Source: JBQTKD01 sp052389435 (GTDB taxonomy: Bacteria > Actinomycetota > Actinomycetes > Sporichthyales > Sporichthyaceae). From it: a stretch of DNA of 27,544 bases. Below, one piece after another: positions 6,283-14,705 of this stretch (its first letter is position 1; the number at the start of each line of letters is the position of its first letter). Both the position numbers and the translations under genes were made by a program. A model generated the notes under the pieces. It did not search any database. It was not told where the DNA came from and worked only from the letters and a program-made list of their open reading frames with translations. The stretch spans positions 1 through 27,544 of the forward strand of contig JBQTIB010000012.1 in the NCBI GenBank assembly GCA_052389435.1, given 5' to 3'.

Positions 6283-7203
6283 TCAGTCGAGCACCGCCAG
6301 TTCGCGCCCGACCACGTGGCGCGGCTTCAGGCGGACGACGAAGTGGCGGTCCCCGGCGGCCCACGGCACGAGGAGCTCGGTCAGGCGATCGGCATCGACG
6401 CCGCGCACCCGCTGCACCGGACCGGTGACGGTCACGGTCCATCCGGTGCGGTCCACCCAGTCGAGTTCGTCGACCTGCAGGGCGAAGTGGCCGCCGTACC
6501 CGACCGCGGAGAGTTTGGATCCGGGCGCGATTCGAAACACGACGTCGGCCCCGTCGACGAGGAAGTTGACCACCTCGATGTGCGGCACGCCGAACAGGTT
6601 GAACGCCAACCTGCCCACTCCGGGGTTGCGGCTCTTCAACAGTTCCAGGGCGCGAGCACGTGCCAGGGGCACCACCGGCCGCGAGGTGGGAGCCTCCCGC
6701 CGATCCGGAGCGGGGTCGAGTTCGTCGGCGTCCGCTTCGACCGCGAGCAGCCGACCGCGGTGCGGGCCGTTCAGTCGTCGATACTCGAAGCTCTCGCCCA
6801 CCTCGGTGGCCAGCAGTGCCCTGCCCAACGGCGAATCCGCGGTGACGACCCGTTCGTCGAGCACCGGCACGTCGCTCAGCAGGAGCCAGCGCGGTCCGTC
6901 GCCGAGATCGACCTCGACGCAGTAGTCGACGGCGGCCCGGTTGGTGTGGCGAGGCAGGCGCACCGTTCCGAGGTAGGAGCGGAGGGCATCGATTCGCCGG
7001 TCGAGCATCGTCAGTTCGTCCTCGACCAGGCAGGTCTCGGCAACGCAGCCGTCGGCGCCGGCTTCGGGCTGCGCGAGGGCGTCGAGAAGCGCCCGTCGGT
7101 CGACGTTCTGCAGCCGCAGGTACTCCTCCTCGACTTCCTCGCGCACCCGCGCTCGGAGCTCGTGCGCGGCAGGGGTCGTCGAGCGGAGGTCGACACCGGT
7201 CAT
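6283..7203 (-). CDS. GreA/GreB C-terminal domain fused to a flavin-type split-barrel (PNPOx-like) domain
   Basis: 306 aa from ATG 7203, with AGGAG six bases upstream. Residues about 10-80 are helical and charged (REEVEEEYLRLQNVDRRALL, EDELTMLDRRIDALRSYL), as in Gre-type coiled coils. Residues 90-145 match the Gre-factor C-terminal FKBP-like fold, ending TADSPLGRALLATEVGESFE. Residues 180-306 form a split-barrel domain of the pyridoxamine-phosphate-oxidase-like superfamily (GRLAFNLFGVPHIEVVNFLV, VVFRIAPGSKLSAVGYGGHF, GWTVTVTGPVQRV). The first part suggests RNA polymerase secondary-channel binding, the second flavin, F420 or heme binding. The link between them is unusual. The same split-barrel domain recurs at the end of the 9731-11659 protein. 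DevR-like boxes lie 67-102 bases upstream. Confidence 0.85.
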   Translation of the reverse strand: MTGVDLRSTTPAAHELRARVREEVEEEYLRLQNVDRRALLDALAQPEAGADGCVAETCLVEDELTMLDRRIDALRSYLGTVRLPRHTNRAAVDYCVEVDLGDGPRWLLLSDVPVLDERVVTADSPLGRALLATEVGESFEYRRLNGPHRGRLLAVEADADELDPAPDRREAPTSRPVVPLARARALELLKSRNPGVGRLAFNLFGVPHIEVVNFLVDGADVVFRIAPGSKLSAVGYGGHFALQVDELDWVDRTGWTVTVTGPVQRVRGVDADRLTELLVPWAAGDRHFVVRLKPRHVVGRELAVLD

Positions 7204-7269
7204 GGAGGGCTCCTGGTTCGGTCGGCTGGCTGGAGCCTCAGAAAAGCGCCGATGGGTTGCGGGCTGCCA

Positions 7270-7305
7270 GGGCCGAAAGTCAGGTGCCTGGGGGACCGCC
7301 GGCCA
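7270..7305. promoter_or_regulatory. Pair of DevR/DosR-like boxes in a divergent promoter region
   Basis: GGGCCGAAAGTCAG (7270-7283) and GGGACCGCCGGCCA (7292-7305) match the DosR palindrome and start 22 bp apart. They sit between the Gre/split-barrel gene (start 7203, minus) and the split-barrel gene at 7438 (plus), and so could serve both. Confidence 0.6.
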
Positions 7306-7437
7306 GACCTTCGCAGGGTTGGGCGGTATGCCCGTCGAGATCGGGACTTCGGCCCCTGTTTCGGCGCCGCGTCCAGACCGCAGGCTTGGTGCAGAAGGCC
7401 GAAGGCGGTGTCGGCCACGCAGCCGAAAGGCCTCGAA

Positions 7438-7917
7438 GTGACCAACGGACCGCATCTCGTCTCGCTCGAGACCTCTGCGCCGGCGCCACCGCAGATCCTG
7501 TCCGCGGACGAGTGCACGAGGCTGCTCGGGCAGGTCGAGGTGGCCCGGGTGGCGTGGGTCGACGGCGATCGAGCCCGGATCGTGCCGGTGGCGATCGCCG
7601 TTCGAGACGGTGCGGTGTTCTTCCGTACCGGACCGGGGCGCAAGCTCGAGGCCGCCTCGGCGGGCAGGCGGTTCACCGTGGAGGCCGAGTTCCTCGAACC
7701 GGGGCTGCGTCTGGGCTGGAGCGTCGAAGCGATCGGCCACGCCGGCGTCGAGCGCGTCGGCGACGGCGAGCCAACGCCGGTTCCGTCGTTGGCGGCGTGG
7801 GTGCCGTTCGTGGACGAGAGGTTGATCCGCGTTCCGATCGAGGAGATCTGCGGACGTCGGCTGCCGTCGCATCCGGCGCCGGTCGAGCTGTGGACGTGGG
7901 GTCCGATCGACCCGTGA
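7438..7917 (+). CDS. Pyridoxamine 5'-phosphate oxidase-like flavin/F420-binding family protein
   Basis: 159 aa from GTG 7438, with a weak GAAAGG site before it. It reads LSADECTRLLGQVEVARVAW, IVPVAIAVRDGAVFFRTGPG, then KLEAASAGRRFTVEAEFLEP and GWSVEAIGHAGVERVGDGE. This is the usual order of a single-domain PNPOx-like split barrel (CxxxL...G.la....g.p.v.P...v..g.i.frt..g.Kl). Mycobacterial relatives bind FMN, F420 or heme; the substrate here is unknown. It differs clearly from the split-barrel domains of the two fusion proteins and is closer to the general family. It is followed after 61 bases by the SulP gene on the same strand, so they are probably co-transcribed from the DevR-like boxes at 7270-7305. 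Confidence 0.85.
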   Translation: MTNGPHLVSLETSAPAPPQILSADECTRLLGQVEVARVAWVDGDRARIVPVAIAVRDGAVFFRTGPGRKLEAASAGRRFTVEAEFLEPGLRLGWSVEAIGHAGVERVGDGEPTPVPSLAAWVPFVDERLIRVPIEEICGRRLPSHPAPVELWTWGPIDP

Positions 7918-7978
7918 GCGCAACCGCCCTCGCCGCCGGATCGCTGCACGTCGGCACGGCCGGCGGCCGCGTCCTGTG

Positions 7979-9649
7979 ATGCAGCGTCAGAAAGCCCTGG
8001 GGCTGTCCGGGAACCTCGCCGCCGGCGTCACGGTGGCGGCCTACCTCATCCCGCAGGTCATGGCCTACTCCCAGGTTGCCGGCGTACCCCCGATGGCAGG
8101 GCTTTGGACCGCCGTCGCGGCCATGCTCGTCTACGCGCTGATCGGTTCGTCCACACAGCTGTCCGTCGGGCCCGAGTCCACCACCGCCCTGATGGTCGCG
8201 GTGGCCATCGCGCCCCTGGCCGCCGGAGACGCCGACCGCTACGTGGCACTGGCCTCCCTGCTGGCGCTGATGGTGGGCGCCGTGTGCCTGCTCGCCCGGG
8301 TCGCGCGACTCGGCTTCCTCGCCGACCTGCTGTCCAAACCCGTCCTGCTGGGGTATCTGGCCGGCGTCGCCGCCCTGATGGCGATCGGGCAGCTCGGCCG
8401 GGTCACCCGGCTGGAGGTCGACGGAAACTCCTCGCTCGCCCAGCTCGAATCCTTCGCGCGAGGCGCCGAACGTGCGCACTGGCCCACCGTCGTGCTCGCC
8501 GCGGGCGTCCTCGCCGCCCTGCTCCTGCTGCATCGGAGGTGGCCTCGCTCGCCGGCTCCGCTCGTGGTGGTGCTCCTGGCCACCGCGGCGGTTGCGGTGT
8601 TCGGACTGCGCTCCCACGGCATCGACGTCGTCGGACCGGTGTCCGGGCTCCCGCGGCCGCCCGCGCTGACGACGTTGCGATGGGAGGACGTGGCGAACCT
8701 GCTGGTGCCCGCGGTGGCCGTCGTGCTCGTCGGGTTCACCGACAACGTCCTGACCGCCCGGGCCTTTGCCGTCCGCCGTCACCGGAGCATCGACGGCAAT
8801 CGCGAACTGGCGGCCCTCGGTGCGGCGAACCTGGCGGCGGGTGCGGTGGGCGGCTACCCGGTGAGTTCCAGCGGAAGTCGCACCGCGCTGGCCGACGCCG
8901 CAGGGGCCAGGAGTCAGCTGTACTCCGTCGTCGCGGCGGGCACGGTCGTGCTCGCCGTGTTCGCCCTGGGTCCGGTCCTGGCCAACTTCCCGGTCGCGGC
9001 GTTGGGCGCGTTGGTCGTCTACGCGGCGGTGCTCCTGGTCGACGTCTCGGGCCTGCGGCGGCTGTACGCCTTCCGACGCAGCGAGGCCCTGCTGGCGCTG
9101 GCGACCGCGGTCGCGGTGCTGACCGTCGGCGTGCGCGACGGCATCCTCGCCGCGGTGGCGCTCTCCCTTCTCGATCTGCTGCGCCGAGTCGCCCGGCCGC
9201 ACGACGCGGTCCTGGGCTACGTCCCCGGCCTGGCCGGCATGCACGACGTGGCCGACTACCCGCAGGGACGGCCGGTACCGGGACTGATGGTCTACCGCTA
9301 CGACTCTCCGCTCTTCTTCGCCAACGCCGAGGACTTCCACCGGCGGGCGATAGCGGCCTACGAGGCGACCCGTCCCAAACCCCGCTACGTACTGCTCAAC
9401 CTCGAGGCCGTCTCGGAGATCGACGCAACGGCGGCGGAGGCGTTGGAGGAGCTCCGGGCCGAGCTCGAACGCGACGGCGTGCTGCTCGCACTGGCCCGGG
9501 TCAAGCACGAGCTGCGGCGGGACCTCGACGCAGCCGGGCTGACCGAACGCATCGGACCGCAGCTGATCTTTCCGACGCTGCCGACCGCCGTGGCTGCGCT
9601 CACCTCGCCGGAAGGCCTCCAGGCATCCCGCGAGGATGCGGTCGAGTGA
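7979..9649 (+). CDS. SulP-family anion transporter with C-terminal STAS domain
   Basis: 556 aa from ATG 7979; GTG 7976 directly before it is equally possible, and neither has a strong ribosome binding site. The N-terminal signature AAGVTVAAYLIPQVMAYSQV is the SulP entry motif, though the usual 20-30 cytoplasmic residues before it are nearly absent. About ten to twelve membrane segments follow, including VGPESTTALMVAVAIAPLAA and PVLLGYLAGVAALMAIGQL. The C-terminus (about residues 435-545) is a STAS domain with YDSPLFFANAEDF and VLLNLEAVSEIDATAAEAL. SulP proteins carry sulfate, bicarbonate or other anions across the inner membrane. The mycobacterial relative Rv1739c lies next to DosR-regulon genes. 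In the second TM block the sequence is GGYPVSSSGSRTALADAAGA, typical of the family. Confidence 0.94.
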   Translation: MQRQKALGLSGNLAAGVTVAAYLIPQVMAYSQVAGVPPMAGLWTAVAAMLVYALIGSSTQLSVGPESTTALMVAVAIAPLAAGDADRYVALASLLALMVGAVCLLARVARLGFLADLLSKPVLLGYLAGVAALMAIGQLGRVTRLEVDGNSSLAQLESFARGAERAHWPTVVLAAGVLAALLLLHRRWPRSPAPLVVVLLATAAVAVFGLRSHGIDVVGPVSGLPRPPALTTLRWEDVANLLVPAVAVVLVGFTDNVLTARAFAVRRHRSIDGNRELAALGAANLAAGAVGGYPVSSSGSRTALADAAGARSQLYSVVAAGTVVLAVFALGPVLANFPVAALGALVVYAAVLLVDVSGLRRLYAFRRSEALLALATAVAVLTVGVRDGILAAVALSLLDLLRRVARPHDAVLGYVPGLAGMHDVADYPQGRPVPGLMVYRYDSPLFFANAEDFHRRAIAAYEATRPKPRYVLLNLEAVSEIDATAAEALEELRAELERDGVLLALARVKHELRRDLDAAGLTERIGPQLIFPTLPTAVAALTSPEGLQASREDAVE

Positions 9650-9730
9650 CTGCCGACGCCGACCCAACAGGGTGGGACCCTCGGTGCCTTCGCCTGCGGC
9701 CGATCGCCGGGACCGTCCCCGGGCGGCCGG

Positions 9731-11659
9731 TCAGTTGGCCTCGAGCAGACGTCCGAAAACCCGACGCGGCGTCAGGCGCATGACGAACCGCTTGTCCCCG
9801 CCCACCCAGGGCGTCAGGGCCCGGGTGAGGCGTTCGGCTTCCGGACCGTGTACACGGTGCACCGGACCGACGGCGGTGACCGTCCACCCGCTGCGCGTGA
9901 CCGGGTCGATCTGGTCGATCTGGAAGGCGAAGTGCCCGCCGTGGCCGACCGCGATCAACTTCGCGCCGGCGTCGATCCGGAAGACGACCTCGCCCGCGTC
10001 GAGCAGGAAGTTAACCACCTCGATGTGGGCGGCGCCGTAGACGGCGAACGCGAGCCGCCCGAACCCGGGCGACCGACTCGAGAGCAGGGTCAGTGCCCGG
10101 TCGTGGTCGAGCTCGACGGCTCGGCACCGCCGCGGCTGGACAGACTCCGCGGCGGCGGGGGCGACGCGGACCGCATCGGCGGCACGCGGGGTCACCGGTG
10201 GAACCTGGACCGCGCTCCTCGGGAACACGACGGCGAACGCGTCGTCGCAGGCCGCCTCGACGCTGCCCGCGGTGTCGACGACGATCGCCTCGAGCCACTG
10301 CTCCGCGGTGTCGGCGAGGGCCGCGGCGGTGCGGGGATCGGCATCGGAGGGTCCGACGCGACCGACCATGCGCGCGGCCGCCACACCGGAGGGTGCGGCG
10401 CAGCGCAGCGGCGTCACCGTGCTGTGGGTCCGTGCGGCGAGGGCCGCGGCCGCGTCCCGGTGTCGCCGCGCCGACCAGGTGCCGTCCAGGACGACCGTTT
10501 CCCCGGCTTCGAGCAGCAGCCCCGCGCGGCGGAGCACCTCGTCGTAGACGGCGTCGACCATGGCAGTGGTGTATAGGCCCTGCCCGAACGCCGCCGCGGC
10601 CGAGTCCTCGGCGGCCAGGCCGGCCAGCTCTTTGCGAACGCGATCGGTGCTCAGCACGGTCGCGCCGATCCGGTCGGCCAACGCACCTGCCAGCGTCGAC
10701 TTCCCGGTGCCGGGCAGGCCGCCGACGAGCACGAGCCGGGAGCTCCCGAGCAGAAGGTGGCGGTAGGCGAGCTCCAGGCACGCGCCGGCGGTCTCTCGCG
10801 AGGTGGCATCGCCCTGGGCGTGTCGCACACAGGCGACCTTGGCCCGCACCAGAGCGCGGTAGGCCGTGTAGTGGTGGACGAGCGAGTCCGGTGCCCGATC
10901 GTCGCCGAACTCGCGGTAGGCGTCGACCAGCTCCGCTGCGGCCGCGTCGGCGCCGAGACGTTCCAGGTCCATCGCCAGGAAGGCGATGTCGTCGATGCGG
11001 TCGACGTAGCGCAGCCGGTCGTCGAACTCCAGGCAGTCGAGCACCCGTGGCCCGTCGGGCAGCAGGAAGATGTCGTCGGCCAACAGGTCGCCGTGGCCGT
11101 CGACGATGCGACCGCTCGCGACCCGCGCCTGGAACAGCGGTCCGCGGCCCGCGATCCACTCCAGCGCCAGCCGCGAGACCTCGGCGAGCAAGGCCTCCTC
11201 GAGGATCGAGCCCGCGAATGCCTCCATCTCCTGCAGGTTGGCCGTCCACCGGGCCGCGACCGCGCCGGCGGTCGCCTCCGCCGAGATCGTCGCGTCGCTC
11301 TCGCAGCGCTCGTGAAAGGTCGCGAGCAGTCGGGCGAGGGCCCGCATCCGATCCGGCTTGATCGCCGAGTCGGCCGCCAGAGCGCTCAGCCTCGCCTCGG
11401 CCGGCATCCGGCGCATGACGACGACGGGCTCCGCGCCGCTGCTCTCCGGCAGGTGCAGTTCGGCCACGCCGAGGTACACGTCGGGGGCAAGCCGTCGATT
11501 CAGCGCGACCTCTCGTTGGCAGGCCTCCGTGCGCGCCGCCAGACTCGTGAAGTCGCAGAAGCCGAGATCGACCGGCTTTTTCGCCTTGAAGGCGCGGTCT
11601 CCGACCAGGAAAACCACGCCGGTGTGCGTCTCTCGAACATCCGCCCAGGGTCCGCTCAC
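9731..11659 (-). CDS. Phosphotransferase/P-loop kinase protein (Rv2004c-like) fused to a split-barrel domain
   Basis: 642 aa from GTG 11659, with GGAGG five bases upstream. Residues about 1-300 resemble an aminoglycoside-phosphotransferase fold: HGDLLADDIFL at 189-199, then LDCLEFDDRLRYVDRIDDIA as the metal-binding segment. Residues 308-480 are a P-loop kinase with Walker A GGLPGTGKST (313-322). This two-domain plan is that of mycobacterial Rv2004c, a DosR-regulon protein of about 500 aa. The extra residues 515-642 are a split-barrel domain (GRLAFAVYGAAHIEVVNFLL, GGHFAFQIDQIDPV, GWTVTAVGPVHRV) very close to the C-terminus of the 6283-7203 protein. The substrate is unknown; ATP-dependent phosphorylation is likely. 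A DevR-like box lies 64 bases upstream. Confidence 0.88.
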   Translation of the reverse strand: MSGPWADVRETHTGVVFLVGDRAFKAKKPVDLGFCDFTSLAARTEACQREVALNRRLAPDVYLGVAELHLPESSGAEPVVVMRRMPAEARLSALAADSAIKPDRMRALARLLATFHERCESDATISAEATAGAVAARWTANLQEMEAFAGSILEEALLAEVSRLALEWIAGRGPLFQARVASGRIVDGHGDLLADDIFLLPDGPRVLDCLEFDDRLRYVDRIDDIAFLAMDLERLGADAAAAELVDAYREFGDDRAPDSLVHHYTAYRALVRAKVACVRHAQGDATSRETAGACLELAYRHLLLGSSRLVLVGGLPGTGKSTLAGALADRIGATVLSTDRVRKELAGLAAEDSAAAAFGQGLYTTAMVDAVYDEVLRRAGLLLEAGETVVLDGTWSARRHRDAAAALAARTHSTVTPLRCAAPSGVAAARMVGRVGPSDADPRTAAALADTAEQWLEAIVVDTAGSVEAACDDAFAVVFPRSAVQVPPVTPRAADAVRVAPAAAESVQPRRCRAVELDHDRALTLLSSRSPGFGRLAFAVYGAAHIEVVNFLLDAGEVVFRIDAGAKLIAVGHGGHFAFQIDQIDPVTRSGWTVTAVGPVHRVHGPEAERLTRALTPWVGGDKRFVMRLTPRRVFGRLLEAN

Positions 11660-11722
11660 GACGTCCTCCGTGTTCCCGCCCGTGTGACCTCGATCGTCCG
11701 CGCCGTCGGCCCGGTGGGCCTA

Positions 11723-11736
11723 GGGCCGAACGTCAC
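11723..11736. promoter_or_regulatory. DevR/DosR-like box before the kinase/split-barrel gene
   Basis: GGGCCGAACGTCAC differs at two positions from the box GGGCCGAAAGTCAG at 7270-7283, and both are preceded by A. It ends 64 bases from the GTG at 11659 on the minus strand. Confidence 0.5.
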
Positions 11737-11816
11737 CCTTCGACACGGCCGGTCGGCTGTGGTCGAGGGAGTCGACGCGGCGCCGCTGCCCTGGGGTTGC
11801 GCGCGGGCACGCCGTC

Positions 11817-11852
11817 GGGACGGTGGTGTGCCGATTCGGGGCCCAAAGCCCC
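11817..11852. promoter_or_regulatory. Pair of DevR/DosR-like boxes before the nitroreductase-devS-devR operon
   Basis: GGGCCCAAAGCCCC (11839-11852), within the wider palindrome GGGGCCCAAAGCCCC, is the strong site. GGGACGGTGGTGTG (11817-11830) has one perfect half-site and starts exactly 22 bp upstream. They end 99 bases before the nitroreductase start at 11952. This would place devS-devR under its own control. Confidence 0.55.
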
Positions 11853-11951
11853 TAACTCGCCTGCGGCGGCGACGGCACAGTGGATGGACCGCCGGACCGA
11901 CGGCGGGAGTCCCCGCACCGGCGGGCACACGGGAAGGCAGGTGGGTAGACC

Positions 11952-12887
11952 GTGACGCCGGTGCAGGACGTCCGTGTCGGTGTCGCCCTGCGGCGCGCGG
12001 CGGTGCGGGCGGTACGGGCTCCGTCCGTGCACAACACCCAACCGTGGCGCGTGGTGCTCGGGCCGGAATCGCTGTCGGTGGTGCCCGACCCGTCGCGCAG
12101 GGTCGCCTCCTTCGACCCGACCGGACGCCAACTCCTGCTCAGCTGTGGTTGTGCGGCCGCCAACGCCCAGATCGCCCTCGCCGCCGAAGGCCTGGCCTCC
12201 AGCGTGCACATCGGTCCGTTGAACGAGCCGTGGCCGGTGACGGAGGTGGCGATCGACCGCGCAGCTCCCGAGCCAGGCCTGGCCGCGCTGGACGCCGTCA
12301 TCGACCTGCGCGGCACCCCGCGGGTTGCCCTCGAGGTCGAGGCGGTGCCGAGGGCTCTGCTCCGTCGCCTACGCGCCGCCGCCGCCGCCGTGGGCGTCGA
12401 GCTGGGGCGGATCGACACCGAGCCGGCGCGCCTGGCCGTGGACCGAATGGCCCGCCTGGGCAGCCAGGTCCTGTGCAGCTACCCGGACTATCTCACCGAG
12501 CTGCGGGCGTGGACGGCCGGTCCCGCCCGCGCCGACGGCCTGCCGCCCGCCGCTCTGGACGAGCTCGCCGGCCTCTCGCGCGTGCAAACCGACCCAGAGC
12601 CGGCGGGCGCGGGCGAACCGTGCGAGATCGTGTGGCTCGCGACCCGCTACGACGACCCGATCGCCTGGGCCGGGACGGGCGTCGTCCTGGAGCGGGTGCT
12701 CCTGGAACTCACCAAAGCGGGACTGGCCGCCGTTCCCTTGGCGCAGATCGTGGAGGTGCCGACGCAGCGGAGCGCATTCGCCGAGCGTGCCGGCGCGCTG
12801 GGGCGGCCGCAGGCGATCCTTCGGGTCGGACGGGCACCGCTCGCTCTGCCCACCCGTCGGCGGCTGCTGGTCGACGTGATCGCCTGA
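11952..12887 (+). CDS. Acg-family nitroreductase-like protein
   Basis: 311 aa from GTG 11952. The segment RAVRAPSVHNTQPWRVVLGP is the FMN-contacting signature of the nitroreductase superfamily. Further on, RQLLLSCGCAAANAQIALAA and the C-terminal half (WAGTGVVLERVLLELTKAGL, ALGRPQAILRVGRAPLALPT) match the Acg (Rv2032/Rv3131/Rv3127) family, which carries two diverged nitroreductase halves. Acg-type proteins bind FMN but lack classical nitroreductase activity and may sequester flavin; they are among the best known DosR-regulon products. Only 33 bases separate it from devS, so it leads the operon nitroreductase-devS-devR. Confidence 0.9.
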   Translation: MTPVQDVRVGVALRRAAVRAVRAPSVHNTQPWRVVLGPESLSVVPDPSRRVASFDPTGRQLLLSCGCAAANAQIALAAEGLASSVHIGPLNEPWPVTEVAIDRAAPEPGLAALDAVIDLRGTPRVALEVEAVPRALLRRLRAAAAAVGVELGRIDTEPARLAVDRMARLGSQVLCSYPDYLTELRAWTAGPARADGLPPAALDELAGLSRVQTDPEPAGAGEPCEIVWLATRYDDPIAWAGTGVVLERVLLELTKAGLAAVPLAQIVEVPTQRSAFAERAGALGRPQAILRVGRAPLALPTRRRLLVDVIA

Positions 12888-12920
12888 TGGCGCCGGGCAT
12901 GTCGGCCGCGGAGGACTAGC

Positions 12921-14705
12921 GTGGGTCCCGTGCCTGCACCCGAACCGGCCTCTTCCGAACCCGCCGTACCCGGCCCGCCCGCGACGACGGCCGGCGGTAT
13001 CGGCATCGAGAGCGCGCCACGGCTCGAACTCGATCAGCTCCTCGCCCAGCTGATCGAACGGGCCCAGGACGTGATGGCGGCTCAGAACAGGCTGCGCGGG
13101 CTACTCGACGCCAACACGATGATCATCGGCGACCTCGAGCTCTCGGTGGTGCTGCGGCGGATCGTGGAGGCCGCCTGCCGCCTGGTCAACGCCCGCTACG
13201 GGGCGCTGGGCATTCTTGCGCCCGTCGGCGGGCTCGAGGCCTTCATCCACGTCGGAATGGACCCGGACGCCGTCGAGCGCATCGGTCACCTACCCGAGGG
13301 CAAGGGTCTGCTGGGCGCTTTGATCGACGACCCGCGGCCGATCCGCCTGCGGCGCATCGCCGACGACTCCCGCTCGGTCGGCTTTCCGGCCGGGCACCCG
13401 CCCATGTCGAGCTTCCTCGGCGTTCCGGTCCGCGTCCGAGACGAGGTGTTCGGCAACCTCTACCTCTCGGAGGCGGCCTCCGGAGAGTTCACCTCCGACG
13501 ACGAACAGGTCGCCACCGCCCTCGCCGCGACGGCCGGCGTGGTGATCGAGAACGCCCGCCTGTTCGAACAGGCCCACCGGCGCCAGGAGTGGCTGCAGGC
13601 CTCGATGCAGATCACCCGCCAACTGCTCGCGGCCGACGGGGAGGAACCGCTGCGTCTGATTGCCCGTCAGGCGCGGCAGATCGCGGACGCGGACGTGGTC
13701 ACGGTCATCCTGCCGACTCCGGACCCGACCCGGCTCATGGTCGAGGTCGCCGCCGGCGAGGGCGCGGAGCGGCTCACCGGCTTCACCTATCCGATCGAGA
13801 ACACCATGGCCGGGCTGGCCTTCCAAACCGGCCGCCCGGTGCTCGTCGGCGATGCCGCCGCCGAGACGCTCTACCGGGTGCACCTCACGGAGGTGATCGA
13901 CGTCGGTCCGGTGATGGTCGTGCCGCTCATCGGCACCGAGAAGATCCGCGGGGCCCTCGCTCTGGGACGCACGCGGGGTCGGCACCGGTTCGACGAGGCC
14001 GACCTGGACATGGCCACCGCCTTTGCAAGTCACGCCGCGATCGCCCTGGAGTTGGCCGACGCCCGAGCCGATCAGCAGCGCGTGCTGCTGCTCGAGGACC
14101 GCGACCGCATCGCCCGCGATCTGCACGACCACGTCATCCAGCGTCTGTTCGCCTCCGGCCTGGCTCTGCAGGGCGTCGCGGCGCGTCTGGGCGCGGGCCC
14201 GCAGGCCGATCGGGTGCAACGAGTCGTCGTGGACCTCGATGCGACGATCGCGCAGGTGCGCTCGTCGATTTTCGGTCTGCGCGGCGCTCTGGGGCCGCGG
14301 ACCGGGACCGCGAGGGCACGGCTGCTCGAACTCGTCTCGGAACTGGCGCCGTTGCTCGCCTTCGAGCCGCGGGTTCGGTTCGCGGGTCCGGTCGACCTGC
14401 TCGTCGAGGAGGATCTGGAGGAGGACCTGCTGGCCGTGGCCAGGGAGTCGTTGACCAACGTCGCCCGGCACGCCCACGCCACTCAGGTCGAGATCGAACT
14501 GTCGGCGAGTAGCGCCGAACTCGTGCTCGACGTCGTCGACGACGGCGACGGCATCGGCGACACGGAGCGACGCAGCGGTCTGGCCAACATGCAGGAGCGC
14601 GCCGAGCGTCGTGGCGGGACGTTGAACGTCGGGCCGGCGCACCCGGATCCGAAGACAGGCGAACGAAAGGGACTGCATCTTCGATGGACGATTCCGCTGA
14701 GGTAG
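12921..14705 (+). CDS. devS: Heme-GAF sensor histidine kinase DevS/DosS
   Basis: 594 aa from GTG 12921, with GGAGG six bases upstream. GAF-A (about residues 60-215) contains SVGFPAGHPPMSSFLGVPVR and VFGNLYLSE. H159 of HPPM corresponds to the proximal heme ligand (H149) of M. tuberculosis DosS. GAF-B spans about 220-380. The HisKA_3 segment EDRDRIARDLHDHVIQRLF carries the phosphoacceptor H402. The HATPase domain has ESLTNVARHAHA, DDGDGIG and SGLANMQERAERRGG. In the known system the heme senses O2, NO and CO or redox state, and the kinase phosphorylates DevR. There are no membrane segments, so it is cytoplasmic. It overlaps devR by 22 bases, and the order S then R is the reverse of M. tuberculosis devR-devS. 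Confidence 0.95.
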   Translation: MGPVPAPEPASSEPAVPGPPATTAGGIGIESAPRLELDQLLAQLIERAQDVMAAQNRLRGLLDANTMIIGDLELSVVLRRIVEAACRLVNARYGALGILAPVGGLEAFIHVGMDPDAVERIGHLPEGKGLLGALIDDPRPIRLRRIADDSRSVGFPAGHPPMSSFLGVPVRVRDEVFGNLYLSEAASGEFTSDDEQVATALAATAGVVIENARLFEQAHRRQEWLQASMQITRQLLAADGEEPLRLIARQARQIADADVVTVILPTPDPTRLMVEVAAGEGAERLTGFTYPIENTMAGLAFQTGRPVLVGDAAAETLYRVHLTEVIDVGPVMVVPLIGTEKIRGALALGRTRGRHRFDEADLDMATAFASHAAIALELADARADQQRVLLLEDRDRIARDLHDHVIQRLFASGLALQGVAARLGAGPQADRVQRVVVDLDATIAQVRSSIFGLRGALGPRTGTARARLLELVSELAPLLAFEPRVRFAGPVDLLVEEDLEEDLLAVARESLTNVARHAHATQVEIELSASSAELVLDVVDDGDGIGDTERRSGLANMQERAERRGGTLNVGPAHPDPKTGERKGLHLRWTIPLR

